Positions 33,548 through 40,951 of a stretch of 56,959 bases of DNA are shown piece after piece. This DNA is from Oceanobacillus arenosus (GTDB lineage: Bacteria > Bacillota > Bacilli > Bacillales > Amphibacillaceae): NCBI RefSeq assembly GCF_003369575.1, contig NZ_PIOC01000020.1, positions 1-56,959 on the forward strand, in the 5' to 3' direction. The notes under the pieces were generated by a model. That model saw only the letters and a program-made list of their open reading frames with translations, was not told where the DNA came from and searched no databases. Numbering within the stretch: position 1 is the stretch's first letter; the number at the start of each line of letters is the position of its first letter. Both the position numbers and the translations under genes were made by a program.

Positions 33548-34722
33548 GATGGAATCTCCTTGCCCAATTCTAATCGATTTAATCGTCTTATCGTCTCATC
33601 GATCCGCTCCATGGTTACAGCTAAGGCGAATCGGACATAGCCCTCTCCTACTGTGCCGAAGGCCGTTCCTGGTGTTACAATGATGGCTGCTTCACTCCGT
33701 AATTTTTCTGTAAATGAAAGGGACGTAAATCCTGATGGTACCTTTGCCCAAAGGAAGATCGTTCCGCGTGGCTTGTCACATTGCATTCCAATGTTAATGA
33801 GTGCTGCATGTAGTTTTTCCATTCGTGCTCCAATAATCATGTTATTTGCTTTGACCGATTGAAAATCACTACGAAGTGCCACTGCCGCCGCTTTTTGGAT
33901 CGGTAGAAATTGACTGGAATCAAGATTGCTCTTCAACGTTGCCAACGCTTGAATGACCGCTTTATTTCCAACAATATAGCCAATTCGCCATCCTGTCATA
34001 TTAAAGCTTTTTGATAAAGAGCCAATTTCAACTGCATATTCCTTTGCATTCGGCACTTGTAAGATGCTTGGGGATTGATAATTACCAAATGTCACAAGGT
34101 GATATGCACTGTCATGTGCAACAATTAAATGGTGTTTCTTTGCGAATGAAACCGCCTCAATAAACGTAGCCAATTCGATTGTTGCTGTCGTTGGATTGCT
34201 TGGATAGTTTAGAAACATTAATTTTGCATCCCGTAAGTGTTGTTCGGAAAGCAAATGAAATTGCGGCACAAAACCCTGATCTTGATCTAATAGTAAATCA
34301 ACACTTTCCCCACCAGCTAAATGTACCCCCATCCGATAGACAGGGTAACCTGGATTTGGAACGAGTACCTTGTCCCCTTCATTAATCACCGCTTGAATGA
34401 GATGTACGATTCCCTCCTTTGAACCGATTAGTGTTAAGATTTCTGTTTCAGGATCCAAATCAACATCATACTGTTTTTTATAAAAATCAGCGACAGCCAT
34501 TCTAAACTCAAGACAGCCATTATAGTTGGAATAACGATGGTTCTCTGGGTCCTTAGCTTCTTTTACTAATGCATCATAAATATAAGAAGGTGTTGGCAGA
34601 TCTGGTGCACCAATCCCTAAATCAATCACATCAATCCCTTTTTCCTTTAATACCTTTTTTTTTCGATCGAGCTCTGAAAATATATAGGCAGGCATCTGCT
34701 TCACTTTATCGGAAATATGCAT
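33544..34722 (-). CDS. PLP-dependent class I/II aminotransferase (DapL/AspC-like)
   Basis: This 392-residue fold-type I aminotransferase has 'DLGIGAPDLPTP', 'YSNYNGCLEFRMAVADFY', 'LNYPSNPTTA' (Asn/Pro of the PLP site), Asp/Tyr in 'AHDSAYHLV', the Schiff-base Lys in 'GSLSKSFNMTGWRIGY' (about 237) and the carboxylate-binding Arg in 'GYVRFALAV'. It resembles the group annotated as LL-diaminopimelate or alanine/aspartate aminotransferases. GGGAGGG precedes the ATG. It is the first gene of a two-gene operon with a ThDP enzyme. Substrate unknown. Confidence 0.88.
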   Translation of the reverse strand: MHISDKVKQMPAYIFSELDRKKKVLKEKGIDVIDLGIGAPDLPTPSYIYDALVKEAKDPENHRYSNYNGCLEFRMAVADFYKKQYDVDLDPETEILTLIGSKEGIVHLIQAVINEGDKVLVPNPGYPVYRMGVHLAGGESVDLLLDQDQGFVPQFHLLSEQHLRDAKLMFLNYPSNPTTATIELATFIEAVSFAKKHHLIVAHDSAYHLVTFGNYQSPSILQVPNAKEYAVEIGSLSKSFNMTGWRIGYIVGNKAVIQALATLKSNLDSSQFLPIQKAAAVALRSDFQSVKANNMIIGARMEKLHAALINIGMQCDKPRGTIFLWAKVPSGFTSLSFTEKLRSEAAIIVTPGTAFGTVGEGYVRFALAVTMERIDETIRRLNRLELGKEIPS

Positions 34723-34872
34723 GTGAGTCCCTCCCCCAATCTAATCGTTCTCCTTACATGTTTATACAATGATCACCACAATTATTAAATAATTAATATG
34801 AGTAAAATGCAGATTGTTAAGAAAACTTTAAGTACTAGGGTACAATTTCCAGTAAATTCTCTTTCGCATCAA

Positions 34873-34901
34873 TTGATATTCCTTCATATATTTGTTATAA
34901 T
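34873..34901 (+). promoter_or_regulatory. Sigma-A promoter of yabR
   Basis: TTGATA (34873-34878) and TATAAT (34896-34901) with exactly 17 nt between them form a near-consensus promoter. Transcription would start about 30 nt before the yabR ribosome site. Confidence 0.75.
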
Positions 34902-34937
34902 AAGTTGGTTTTATCATTTATGAGGGGGAAAATTTTT

Positions 34938-35372
34938 TTGTCAATTGAAATTGGTAGTAAAGTAAAAGGTAAAGTAACTGGTATCACAAATTTTGGAGCT
35001 TTCGTGGAATTAGCTGAAGGGAAAACAGGTCTTGTTCACATCAGTGAAGTCGCAGATAGCTACGTAAAGGATGTAAATGATCATCTAAAAGTAGGCGACG
35101 AAGTTGAGGTTAAAGTAATTGGTGAAAAAGAAGGAAAAATATCCCTTTCAATCAAAAAAGCTATTGACAAACCTGAAGGATATTCAAAACGCCCATCTCG
35201 TCCAAGAGATAATAAAGGCTCCAATGACTTTCGCTCTAAAGGAAACTTTAAGCCAAAAGAATCTTTCGAGGATAAAATGGCTAAATTCCTTAAGAATAGC
35301 GAGGAAAACTTATCTATCATCAAACGTAGTACCGAATCAAAACGAGGCGGTAGAGGCGGCAGACGCGGTTAA
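34938..35372 (+). CDS. yabR: S1 RNA-binding domain protein YabR
   Basis: This 144-residue protein has one S1 domain at residues 1-75 ('VKGKVTGITNFGAFVELAEG', 'TGLVHISEVADSYVKDVNDH'), followed by a low-complexity basic tail rich in Arg, Lys, Ser and Gly ending 'RGGRGGRRG'. B. subtilis YabR starts with the same sequence, which places the start at TTG 34938 after GAGGGGG; the upstream ATG at 34905 would add residues absent from the family. It probably binds ribosomes or RNA. It is in single-gene context here, not near divIC. Confidence 0.88.
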   Translation: MSIEIGSKVKGKVTGITNFGAFVELAEGKTGLVHISEVADSYVKDVNDHLKVGDEVEVKVIGEKEGKISLSIKKAIDKPEGYSKRPSRPRDNKGSNDFRSKGNFKPKESFEDKMAKFLKNSEENLSIIKRSTESKRGGRGGRRG

Positions 35373-35426
35373 TAATCCTTTTCTTAAGGAATATTATATT
35401 CTCTACTTTCAAGAGATTTCAAATAA

Positions 35427-35471
35427 AAAAGTAAAGACCCCAGCCTTCGAGGCATTGGGGTCTTTACTTTT
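35427..35471 (+). terminator. Terminator of yabR
   Basis: AAAAGTAAAGACCCCA (35427-35442) is the exact inverted repeat of TGGGGTCTTTACTTTT (35456-35471), with a 13-nt loop. It lies about 55 nt after the yabR stop. Confidence 0.85.
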
Positions 35472-35622
35472 AGTTCCATTTCTATTGTTTGTTGCGATGG
35501 TTATCATTTAAGAGGATATATGATTCTTTGTCTTTCCTCTAAAGAAACACAATTTATTTTCCCGAACTGCAATCAACATTGCTATTTCAGCCAATGGATT
35601 GTATATACTTTCTATCAAGAAA

Positions 35623-35802
35623 CTAGCTACCCATCTTTCTTCTTGTTGCACTCGCTTTTTTCGTTTGTTGACTTTGCATTCGCTTTGTTGTGTTATCTAA
35701 GTTCTTTTTATTTTGGTTATTATGATCTGCCTGTGCTTGTTTTTTTCTTTCAAGCTGTTGTTGAATTATTTCCTGCATTGTCAATTTCTTTTCGTTAGAC
35801 AT
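35623..35802 (-). CDS. Small basic Gln/Lys-rich hypothetical protein
   Basis: ATG 35802 opens 59 residues, starting MSNEKKLTMQEIIQQQLERK and ending 'ATRRKMGS', rich in Gln, Lys, Asn and Thr with no hydrophobic stretch. GAGGAG lies 9 nt upstream. The composition recalls small soluble or spore-associated Bacillaceae proteins, but I do not recognise the family. Long open frames on the opposite strand here are low-complexity shadows of its Gln/Lys codons. Confidence 0.65.
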   Translation of the reverse strand: MSNEKKLTMQEIIQQQLERKKQAQADHNNQNKKNLDNTTKRMQSQQTKKASATRRKMGS

Positions 35803-35910
35803 TCATGTGTGCTCCTCTACGATATAGATTATCCTCTATTATATTACAAGCCATGGGGAGAAAGCTATTATTTTTACGGTGCCTTCCAGATTTTAATAGG
35901 ATGCAGACAT

Positions 35911-35948
35911 ACAAAACCCCACTTCAACAATCGAAATGGGGAATTTTG
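35911..35948 (-). terminator. Terminator of the Gln-rich 91-residue protein gene
   Basis: On the minus strand CCCCATTTC and GAAGTGGGG (one G-U pair) form a stem about 15 nt after the stop codon at 35958, followed by TTTTGT. Confidence 0.7.
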
Positions 35949-35957
35949 TACGTACGC

Positions 35958-36233
35958 TTATAATACTTCATTATTATTTTGCTGTGCTTCCTGTACTTGT
36001 TGACGTGTATCATGTAGTTGTTCATATGCTTGTTGGAATTGTGGATTATTCGTAGCTTCACTGCCAGATTCGTTCTTCACATCCTGCAAGTGCTGTTCAA
36101 CTTGTTGTAATTGCTGTTCTGCTTGCTGGAGCAGTCCTAAATCTGACCCTTGGGCCAAACGAACATTATCTTTCGCCTCATCGATTAATTGACTAGCCTG
36201 TTGTAGTTTTGAATGTAGATTATCATGTGCCAT
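35958..36233 (-). CDS. Gln-rich helical hypothetical protein
   Basis: This 91-residue protein starts MAHDNLHSKLQQASQLIDEA and is about one quarter Gln, with heptad-like spacing ('LLQQAEQQLQQVEQHLQDV'), so it probably forms a helical hairpin or coiled coil. There is no signal peptide or membrane segment. GGAGG lies 7 nt before the ATG. It resembles the small DUF-type Bacillus proteins of the YtzC/YfhS size class, but I cannot assign a family. It has its own terminator. Confidence 0.7.
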   Translation of the reverse strand: MAHDNLHSKLQQASQLIDEAKDNVRLAQGSDLGLLQQAEQQLQQVEQHLQDVKNESGSEATNNPQFQQAYEQLHDTRQQVQEAQQNNNEVL

Positions 36234-36299
36234 ATTGTATCCTCCATTATCTCTAAATCCTGATAATTTTATTGTTCCACCCTCTTTTCTTAATATGTA

Positions 36300-36662
36300 T
36301 CATATAATTGAAGTATTCTGTGCGATAGCATTTTGAATCAATACGTTGAACTTTTCTGTTTGAATTTCTTCTAATTTCGTGATTCGAATATGACGCATCT
36401 TTTTCCCTGTTCCTTCGAGCAGGGATTCTTCATCCTTTAGATTAGTCCCTAAATAAAACCCTAAATTCACATGCTTTTTGGAAGGTTGCAAATAGCAAAC
36501 ATTTCCATTCATACTATAAGATGGCTTTCCCCACTTGATTTCCTCTGTGAGATTTTCAGATGCTGCAAAGATGAGATTACGCAGACAGATTGTTATTTCT
36601 TGAATATCCGCTGGTAATGTGTTAATCAATTGATCAACTTCTTCGCTTTTGTTTAATGTCAT
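36300..36662 (-). CDS. DUF1801-domain protein (YdhG-like)
   Basis: This 120-residue protein has the DUF1801 pattern: 'INTLPADIQEITICLRNLI', 'EEIKWGKPSYSMNGNVCYLQ', 'KHVNLGFYLG' and 'RHIRITKLEEI'. The family is small and soluble; one member (YdhG) has been called an iron chaperone, but the role is not settled. AGGAG lies 8 nt upstream of the ATG. It is adjacent to a VOC-family gene on the same strand, 51 nt downstream, so the two may be cotranscribed. Confidence 0.82.
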   Translation of the reverse strand: MTLNKSEEVDQLINTLPADIQEITICLRNLIFAASENLTEEIKWGKPSYSMNGNVCYLQPSKKHVNLGFYLGTNLKDEESLLEGTGKKMRHIRITKLEEIQTEKFNVLIQNAIAQNTSII

Positions 36663-36713
36663 TTATGAAACTCCTAAGGTATATTTTTAACAAATCATTG
36701 TTACTTTATTCAC

Positions 36714-37094
36714 TTACTTTTTTTCCATGACTGCAAAATAATTTGCTTCCGGATCTGCGAAGTTAAACACTTTACCTCCTGGCATCACGACCATTTCCCC
36801 TAATGTAATATCTTTCTCCTTATAATCTTGATACAATGCTTCAAGATCATCCGTGTAAAAGATTAATGAAGGTGTGCCTAGATTCAAGGTTGGCTCCATT
36901 TCAGCCACTAATTTCTTATTTTGCAGAACGATGCTTGTCCCTGCTTCTTTTGATGGAGCAATTTCAATCCATCTCATCCCTTGTCCATTATCTTGCTCAG
37001 AAATGATCGTAAACCCTAATTTTTCTGTCCAAAATTTTAGTATCACATCTTGATCATTTACATACAACATAATCTGACCTACTTGATTAATCAT
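36714..37094 (-). CDS. VOC-family (glyoxalase/bleomycin-resistance fold) protein
   Basis: This 126-residue protein has two beta-alpha-beta-beta-beta repeats with 'IMLYVNDQDVILKFWTEKLGF' at the start and 'VVMPGGKVFNFADPEANYFAV' at the end. The latter includes the D-P-x-x-N and a Glu that could serve as metal ligand. It resembles small YraH-like VOC proteins of Bacillus. Function may be a lyase, isomerase or binding protein; unknown. Confidence 0.85.
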   Translation of the reverse strand: MINQVGQIMLYVNDQDVILKFWTEKLGFTIISEQDNGQGMRWIEIAPSKEAGTSIVLQNKKLVAEMEPTLNLGTPSLIFYTDDLEALYQDYKEKDITLGEMVVMPGGKVFNFADPEANYFAVMEKK

Positions 37095-37350
37095 CCACTT
37101 GTCCCCATTCCTACTCTATTTATTATTGATACTTCCTACTATTACACAATCCATTACACTTTGCCATAATAAAGGATGCTTTGTAAAAAATATGTTATAT
37201 TTACAGCAAATTTACAAATAATTGTTATTTTTATTGTAAAATAGATAATAGGAACTATCTAACAAACAGTTTAAGTGCAAATTGATTTAACTTCAAATTG
37301 GAATTCGTCTCCGACTAAGTTTATTTCGGAGGTATTTCTATAGTTAATTA

Positions 37351-37379
37351 TTGGGACAAATGTCCTATTCTGTTATACT
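37351..37379 (+). promoter_or_regulatory. Sigma-A promoter upstream of the CBS-GGDEF gene
   Basis: TTGGGA (37351-37356) and TATACT (37374-37379) have a 17-nt spacer. The spacer edge carries GGACA-AA-TGTCC, a small palindrome that could be an operator. The leader to the ATG would be about 115 nt; no c-di-GMP riboswitch motif is seen in it. This is the only recognisable signal in the 406-bp gap 37095-37500. Confidence 0.6.
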
Positions 37380-37500
37380 AATATTTAGAGGCTACAGAGT
37401 AGCAATCGGGATGAATTGATACGATATTGGATTTACTTTCATGAATAGAAACCTAGATTTATCAAGTGCTAGACGCGTTAATATATGGAGTGGATTGTGA

Positions 37501-38454
37501 ATGAACAAGATTATTGGGGAAATTGCTAGGAAAGTAACAATCGTTGCGCCTTCTATAAAATGTGAGGAGGTTTATGCAATATTTGAAAATCGTCCATCAT
37601 TAGAAGGCATCTTAGTTTGTACGAATGATCAACCAATTGGTCTTGTCATGAGAACAAATTTCTTTCAAAAAATATCAATTAAATATGGATTTGATCTTTT
37701 TATGAAACGATCGATTGACCTTGTCATGAACCAGGAATTATTTACGGTTGACTACTCTACCTCGCTATCTGAGGTCAGTTCACTTGCGATGAATCGCAAA
37801 CAGGGAAATCTTTACGACCATATCATCGTTCTCCAGCAAGGGCGTTTATTTGGCGTTGTTAGCATTCGTGAATTAATCATGAAGCTCTCCGAGTTGCAAA
37901 TTAATATTGCCCGCTACTCGAATCCACTCAGCGGTTTACCAGGGAACCACATGATCGACGTAAAATTACAGGAGTATTTATCGTTTCAAGAATACACGGT
38001 GTTCTATATTGACATTGATTCCTTTAAGGCATTTAACGATACATATGGATTTAAAGAGGGCGATAATTTAATTAAAGAAACAGCGAATATCATTAACCAC
38101 ACCATTATGTCCACCCCAGATGATCCTTCATTTGTGGGGCATATTGGTGGCGATGATTTTATTGCCGTTATTCCTCACTACCATCATGAAGATCTATGTA
38201 ATTTAATTATATCTCGTTTTGATGAGGCAGTATTACGCTTTTATTCAGAAGAAGATTTACGAAATGGCTATGTTCGAACCGCTAATAGAAATGGTGTAAT
38301 TGAGAATATTCCTTTAGTAAGTTTATCGATTGCAGTCATACAAAACCGAAATATTTCGATCCAAACAGTGGAAGATTTAAGCAAACTTGCGGCAAATGTG
38401 AAAAAAGTTTGTAAGGCAAGAAATGGGAGTGTCTATGTAACGCTCGGAGAATAG
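37501..38454 (+). CDS. CBS-GGDEF protein, putative diguanylate cyclase
   Basis: This 317-residue protein has two CBS-like repeats (about 1-130; 'IFENRPSLEGILVC', 'VSIRELIMKLSEL'). A GGDEF domain follows (about 143-315) with 'FYIDIDSFKAFNDTYGFKEGD', which holds the first metal Asp and substrate Asn/Asp. The signature loop reads GGDDF ('HIGGDDFIAV') rather than GGDEF/GGEEF. No RxxD inhibitory site precedes the loop. CBS pairs bind adenine nucleotides, so the output may follow energy state or c-di-AMP. It converges on an EAL-domain gene across a strong terminator. Activity with Asp at the fourth loop position is uncertain. Confidence 0.88.
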   Translation: MNKIIGEIARKVTIVAPSIKCEEVYAIFENRPSLEGILVCTNDQPIGLVMRTNFFQKISIKYGFDLFMKRSIDLVMNQELFTVDYSTSLSEVSSLAMNRKQGNLYDHIIVLQQGRLFGVVSIRELIMKLSELQINIARYSNPLSGLPGNHMIDVKLQEYLSFQEYTVFYIDIDSFKAFNDTYGFKEGDNLIKETANIINHTIMSTPDDPSFVGHIGGDDFIAVIPHYHHEDLCNLIISRFDEAVLRFYSEEDLRNGYVRTANRNGVIENIPLVSLSIAVIQNRNISIQTVEDLSKLAANVKKVCKARNGSVYVTLGE

Positions 38455-38471
38455 AATAAATAGATAGGCAT

Positions 38472-38503
38472 AAAAAAATGGGGCGCCTTCCGCCCCATTT
38501 TTC
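38472..38503. terminator. Bidirectional terminator between GGDEF and EAL genes
   Basis: AAAAATGGGGCG-CCTTC-CGCCCCATTTTT is a nearly perfect hairpin with A/T runs on both sides, located between two converging genes. Confidence 0.9.
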
Positions 38504-38529
38504 TATGCTGGTAACCTCATAACTACTAG

Positions 38530-39387
38530 CTAAACTGGTAGATAACCCTGACGCACTAATGGCAAGGTTCCCTTTATTAAATTAGGCTTCGGCTTTCCTA
38601 ATGCATAACCCTGTCCCATATGTATACCCAATTGCTTAATACTTGTTAATTCTGAATTACTCTCGATTCCTTCTGCGATTACCTTTGTATCTGTTTTCCA
38701 AGCGAATTCTACTAATAGTTCTACAATATCCCGCTTTTCCGGATGGCTCTCAATCTGCCGAATAAGCGATCGATCAATTTTTATAAATTCAGGCTTTAAA
38801 TGGATCAGTGTTTGCAGACTGTTGTAGCCTGTACCAGCATCGTCCACTGCAATTCTAAATCCTTGTTCACGGTAATGCTCAATCACTCTTTCAAACTGAT
38901 TATAATTTACAATCGCTTCCTTCTCCGTAATTTCTAATACGATTTGATCAGGGGAAAGATTATGCTTTGTTAATAGTTCTAACGTGATCCCACTTTGATA
39001 ATTAGGATCTGCCAACACTTGCGGTTGTATATTTAGGAATATTAATTGACTGCTATATTCCAGATTAGCATCAACCTGCTCCTTGTATCTTTCAAACGCA
39101 ATATCGCGGATATACCTTTCCACCTGAAATACATAATTGCTGCTGGCAACATAATCATAAAATGTATCTGTTGTCGGAAAATAGCGCGTATTCTCTGGTC
39201 GATTCAACACCTCAAAGCCAACGGTTGAGCCATCCTGTATCGAAACAATTGGTTGAAATACCGTCGTAACCTTCTCAGATGTCAATAATCGTTGTACTTC
39301 TTCACTTTTCTTGAATTCTTGATAAATCGAATTCCAATTTGATTTTAAAAAACGTATAAAATTAAGCGTGCTATTTTGAGACATCAT
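38530..39387 (-). CDS. EAL-domain c-di-GMP phosphodiesterase
   Basis: This 285-residue protein has a helical N-terminus of about 35 residues and a single EAL domain. The catalytic residues all appear intact: 'GFEVLNR' (EVL form), Asn in 'IFLNIQPQVL', Glu in 'LEITEKEA', the Asp pair in 'AVDDAGTGYNSL', Lys in 'FIKIDRSL', Glu in 'VIAEGIES' and Gln in 'MGQGYALGKPKP'. It should linearise c-di-GMP to pGpG. The start is ATG 39387 or the following ATG at 39384, after AAAGGTG. No sensory or membrane domain is fused. It faces the CBS-GGDEF gene. Confidence 0.9.
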   Translation of the reverse strand: MMSQNSTLNFIRFLKSNWNSIYQEFKKSEEVQRLLTSEKVTTVFQPIVSIQDGSTVGFEVLNRPENTRYFPTTDTFYDYVASSNYVFQVERYIRDIAFERYKEQVDANLEYSSQLIFLNIQPQVLADPNYQSGITLELLTKHNLSPDQIVLEITEKEAIVNYNQFERVIEHYREQGFRIAVDDAGTGYNSLQTLIHLKPEFIKIDRSLIRQIESHPEKRDIVELLVEFAWKTDTKVIAEGIESNSELTSIKQLGIHMGQGYALGKPKPNLIKGTLPLVRQGYLPV

Positions 39388-39527
39388 TTCACCTTTTAAT
39401 AATAATTTTCAAGATTCCTTTTTCTTATTATAAAGCTTAATTATTAAGCCACATCCACTATAATTGTAAATTATTTGTAAAGTTGTGATTCAGCCTCTAT
39501 ATCTTCGCTGCCTAGAAAAAAGTTCCA

Positions 39528-39556
39528 TTGATATTTTTTATAAAACTGCATATAAT
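39528..39556 (+). promoter_or_regulatory. Sigma-A promoter of the Y-family polymerase gene
   Basis: TTGATA (39528-39533) and TATAAT (39551-39556) with a 17-nt spacer are close to perfect. The LexA box starts two bases after the -10, so repression by blocking RNA polymerase is expected. Confidence 0.8.
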
Positions 39557-39557
39557 A

Positions 39558-39571
39558 AGAACAAACGTTCC
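39558..39571. promoter_or_regulatory. LexA (DinR) SOS box
   Basis: AGAACAAACGTTCC matches the Bacillus SOS box CGAACRNRYGTTYC in 13 of 14 positions, including the full GAAC-N4-GTTC core. It lies directly downstream of the -10 hexamer and upstream of a translesion polymerase gene. Confidence 0.85.
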
Positions 39572-39588
39572 TATTGGTGGTGAATCAT

Positions 39589-40842
39589 ATGGATTATTCT
39601 ACTTATCCACGTAATGATGTGCTTTGTATTGATATGCGTTCCTTCTATGCAAGCATTGAAGCTGTTAAATTAGGACTCGATCCAATGAAAACAATGCTTG
39701 CGGTTGTCGGAGATCCAAATCGTTCAGGCAGTATTGTGCTTGCGGCATCCCCTGCCTTGAAGAAAAAGTATGGCATTAGCAATGTTAGTCGCTTTTTCGA
39801 ATTACCTGATGACCCAGAAATCCATATTGTGCCTGCACATATGGCAGATTATTTGCGAGTCTCATTAGAAATTACGAAATTAATGAATAACTACGCTCCA
39901 AAAGAAGCAATTCATCCCTATTCCGTCGATGAAATTTGGGTAACCGTAAACGGATTAGAGAAACTCTTTGGCGATCGCTGGGAAATAGCTAGGAAAATCA
40001 AGCAAGATGTCATGGACAGCTTTGGGATTACTGCGGCTATTGGGATTGGCGACAATAAATTTCTTGCAAAAGTCGTCATGGATCTCCACGGAAAAAAGCA
40101 AGGGATCGCCGAATGCAAATATGAGGATGTCGAAGGAAAACTTTGGCCATTCCCTGTAGAAGCAATCTGGGGAATTGGTAGCAGGATGAAACAGAATCTG
40201 AATCGAATGGGCATCATCACGCTCGGTCAGCTCGCCAACTATAGCTTAGAACACCTTAAAAAGCGCTTTGGAATTATGGGTGAGCAATTGTATTGGCATG
40301 CTTGGGGAATTGATTTAAGCCCTGTTTTCGGTAATTTTACAAAATCAGAGCAAAAAGGTTTTGGTCACGGGATCGCCTTACTACGTGATTACTCCAAGGA
40401 AGAAGTGCCAACTTGCATTCTCGACCTTTGTGAAGAGGTTTGCCGCAGAACACGAACGGCGAATCAGGTGGGAAAAACCATTCATCTTGGTATCTCTTAC
40501 TCAAAGGTAACAGGTGGTGGGGGATTCTCCCGTTCAAGGTCGATTGCAATTCCAACTAATGTGACGATGGATATTTATCATGTTTGCATGCAATTATTTA
40601 ACGAATTTTACGATGGAAAAAGTATGATACGCCATGTCTATGTCACCTTAGACAATCTTTCTGAAAAAGGAGAAATACAGTTAGGTCTTTTCGAAGATCG
40701 TGCAAAAAAAACCGACATCGGCTATGTCATGGATTCGATTCGCGATCGGTTTGGTACAACCGCAATCCTACGTGCTTCTAGCTATACAGATGCTGGAATT
40801 ACACTGGATCGAAGTAAGAAAATTGGCGGACATTATGCATAG
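39589..40842 (+). CDS. Y-family DNA polymerase, UvrX/YqjW (PolY2) type
   Basis: This 417-residue protein starts MDYSTYPRNDVLCIDMRSFY. The first metal-binding block 'CIDMRSFYASIE' (about 13-24) and 'YSVDEIWV' (Asp and Glu of the palm, about 111-118) are intact. The HhH-like segment 'IWGIGSRMKQNLNRMGI' and little-finger domain follow. It is the Bacillus UvrX/YqjW group, error-prone translesion synthesis. The ATG at 39589 follows GGTGGTG; upstream GTG/TTG codons overlap it. A near-consensus promoter with LexA box shows SOS induction. It lies inside a run of c-di-GMP genes, probably by chance of order. Confidence 0.92.
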   Translation: MDYSTYPRNDVLCIDMRSFYASIEAVKLGLDPMKTMLAVVGDPNRSGSIVLAASPALKKKYGISNVSRFFELPDDPEIHIVPAHMADYLRVSLEITKLMNNYAPKEAIHPYSVDEIWVTVNGLEKLFGDRWEIARKIKQDVMDSFGITAAIGIGDNKFLAKVVMDLHGKKQGIAECKYEDVEGKLWPFPVEAIWGIGSRMKQNLNRMGIITLGQLANYSLEHLKKRFGIMGEQLYWHAWGIDLSPVFGNFTKSEQKGFGHGIALLRDYSKEEVPTCILDLCEEVCRRTRTANQVGKTIHLGISYSKVTGGGGFSRSRSIAIPTNVTMDIYHVCMQLFNEFYDGKSMIRHVYVTLDNLSEKGEIQLGLFEDRAKKTDIGYVMDSIRDRFGTTAILRASSYTDAGITLDRSKKIGGHYA

Positions 40843-40885
40843 CCCCTCTCTGCTTGAAATTTCACCTACTTAAAACATACCATAG

Positions 40886-40906
40886 ACTAGAAGAAAATCT
40901 TCTAGT
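40886..40906. promoter_or_regulatory. Perfect 9-bp inverted repeat upstream of the PAS-GGDEF-EAL gene
   Basis: ACTAGAAGA-AAA-TCTTCTAGT lies 46 nt before the ATG at 40952 and 44 nt after the polymerase stop. It lacks a T-tract on the plus strand, so it is either a weak terminator or an operator. TAAAAT just downstream could be a -10 for the next gene. Confidence 0.45.
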
Positions 40907-40951
40907 AAAATAGTACTGATACAGTTGTTGGTGAAGAGAGAGGTAAATTAG

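Noticed and set aside
35520..36003. Two overlapping Phe/Cys-rich plus-strand frames
   Set aside because: They are complements of Gln/Lys-rich codons of the small minus-strand genes; composition is not protein-like.
37380..37500. c-di-GMP riboswitch in the leader of the CBS-GGDEF gene
   Set aside because: No GEMM-type conserved blocks or tetraloop-receptor pattern are visible.
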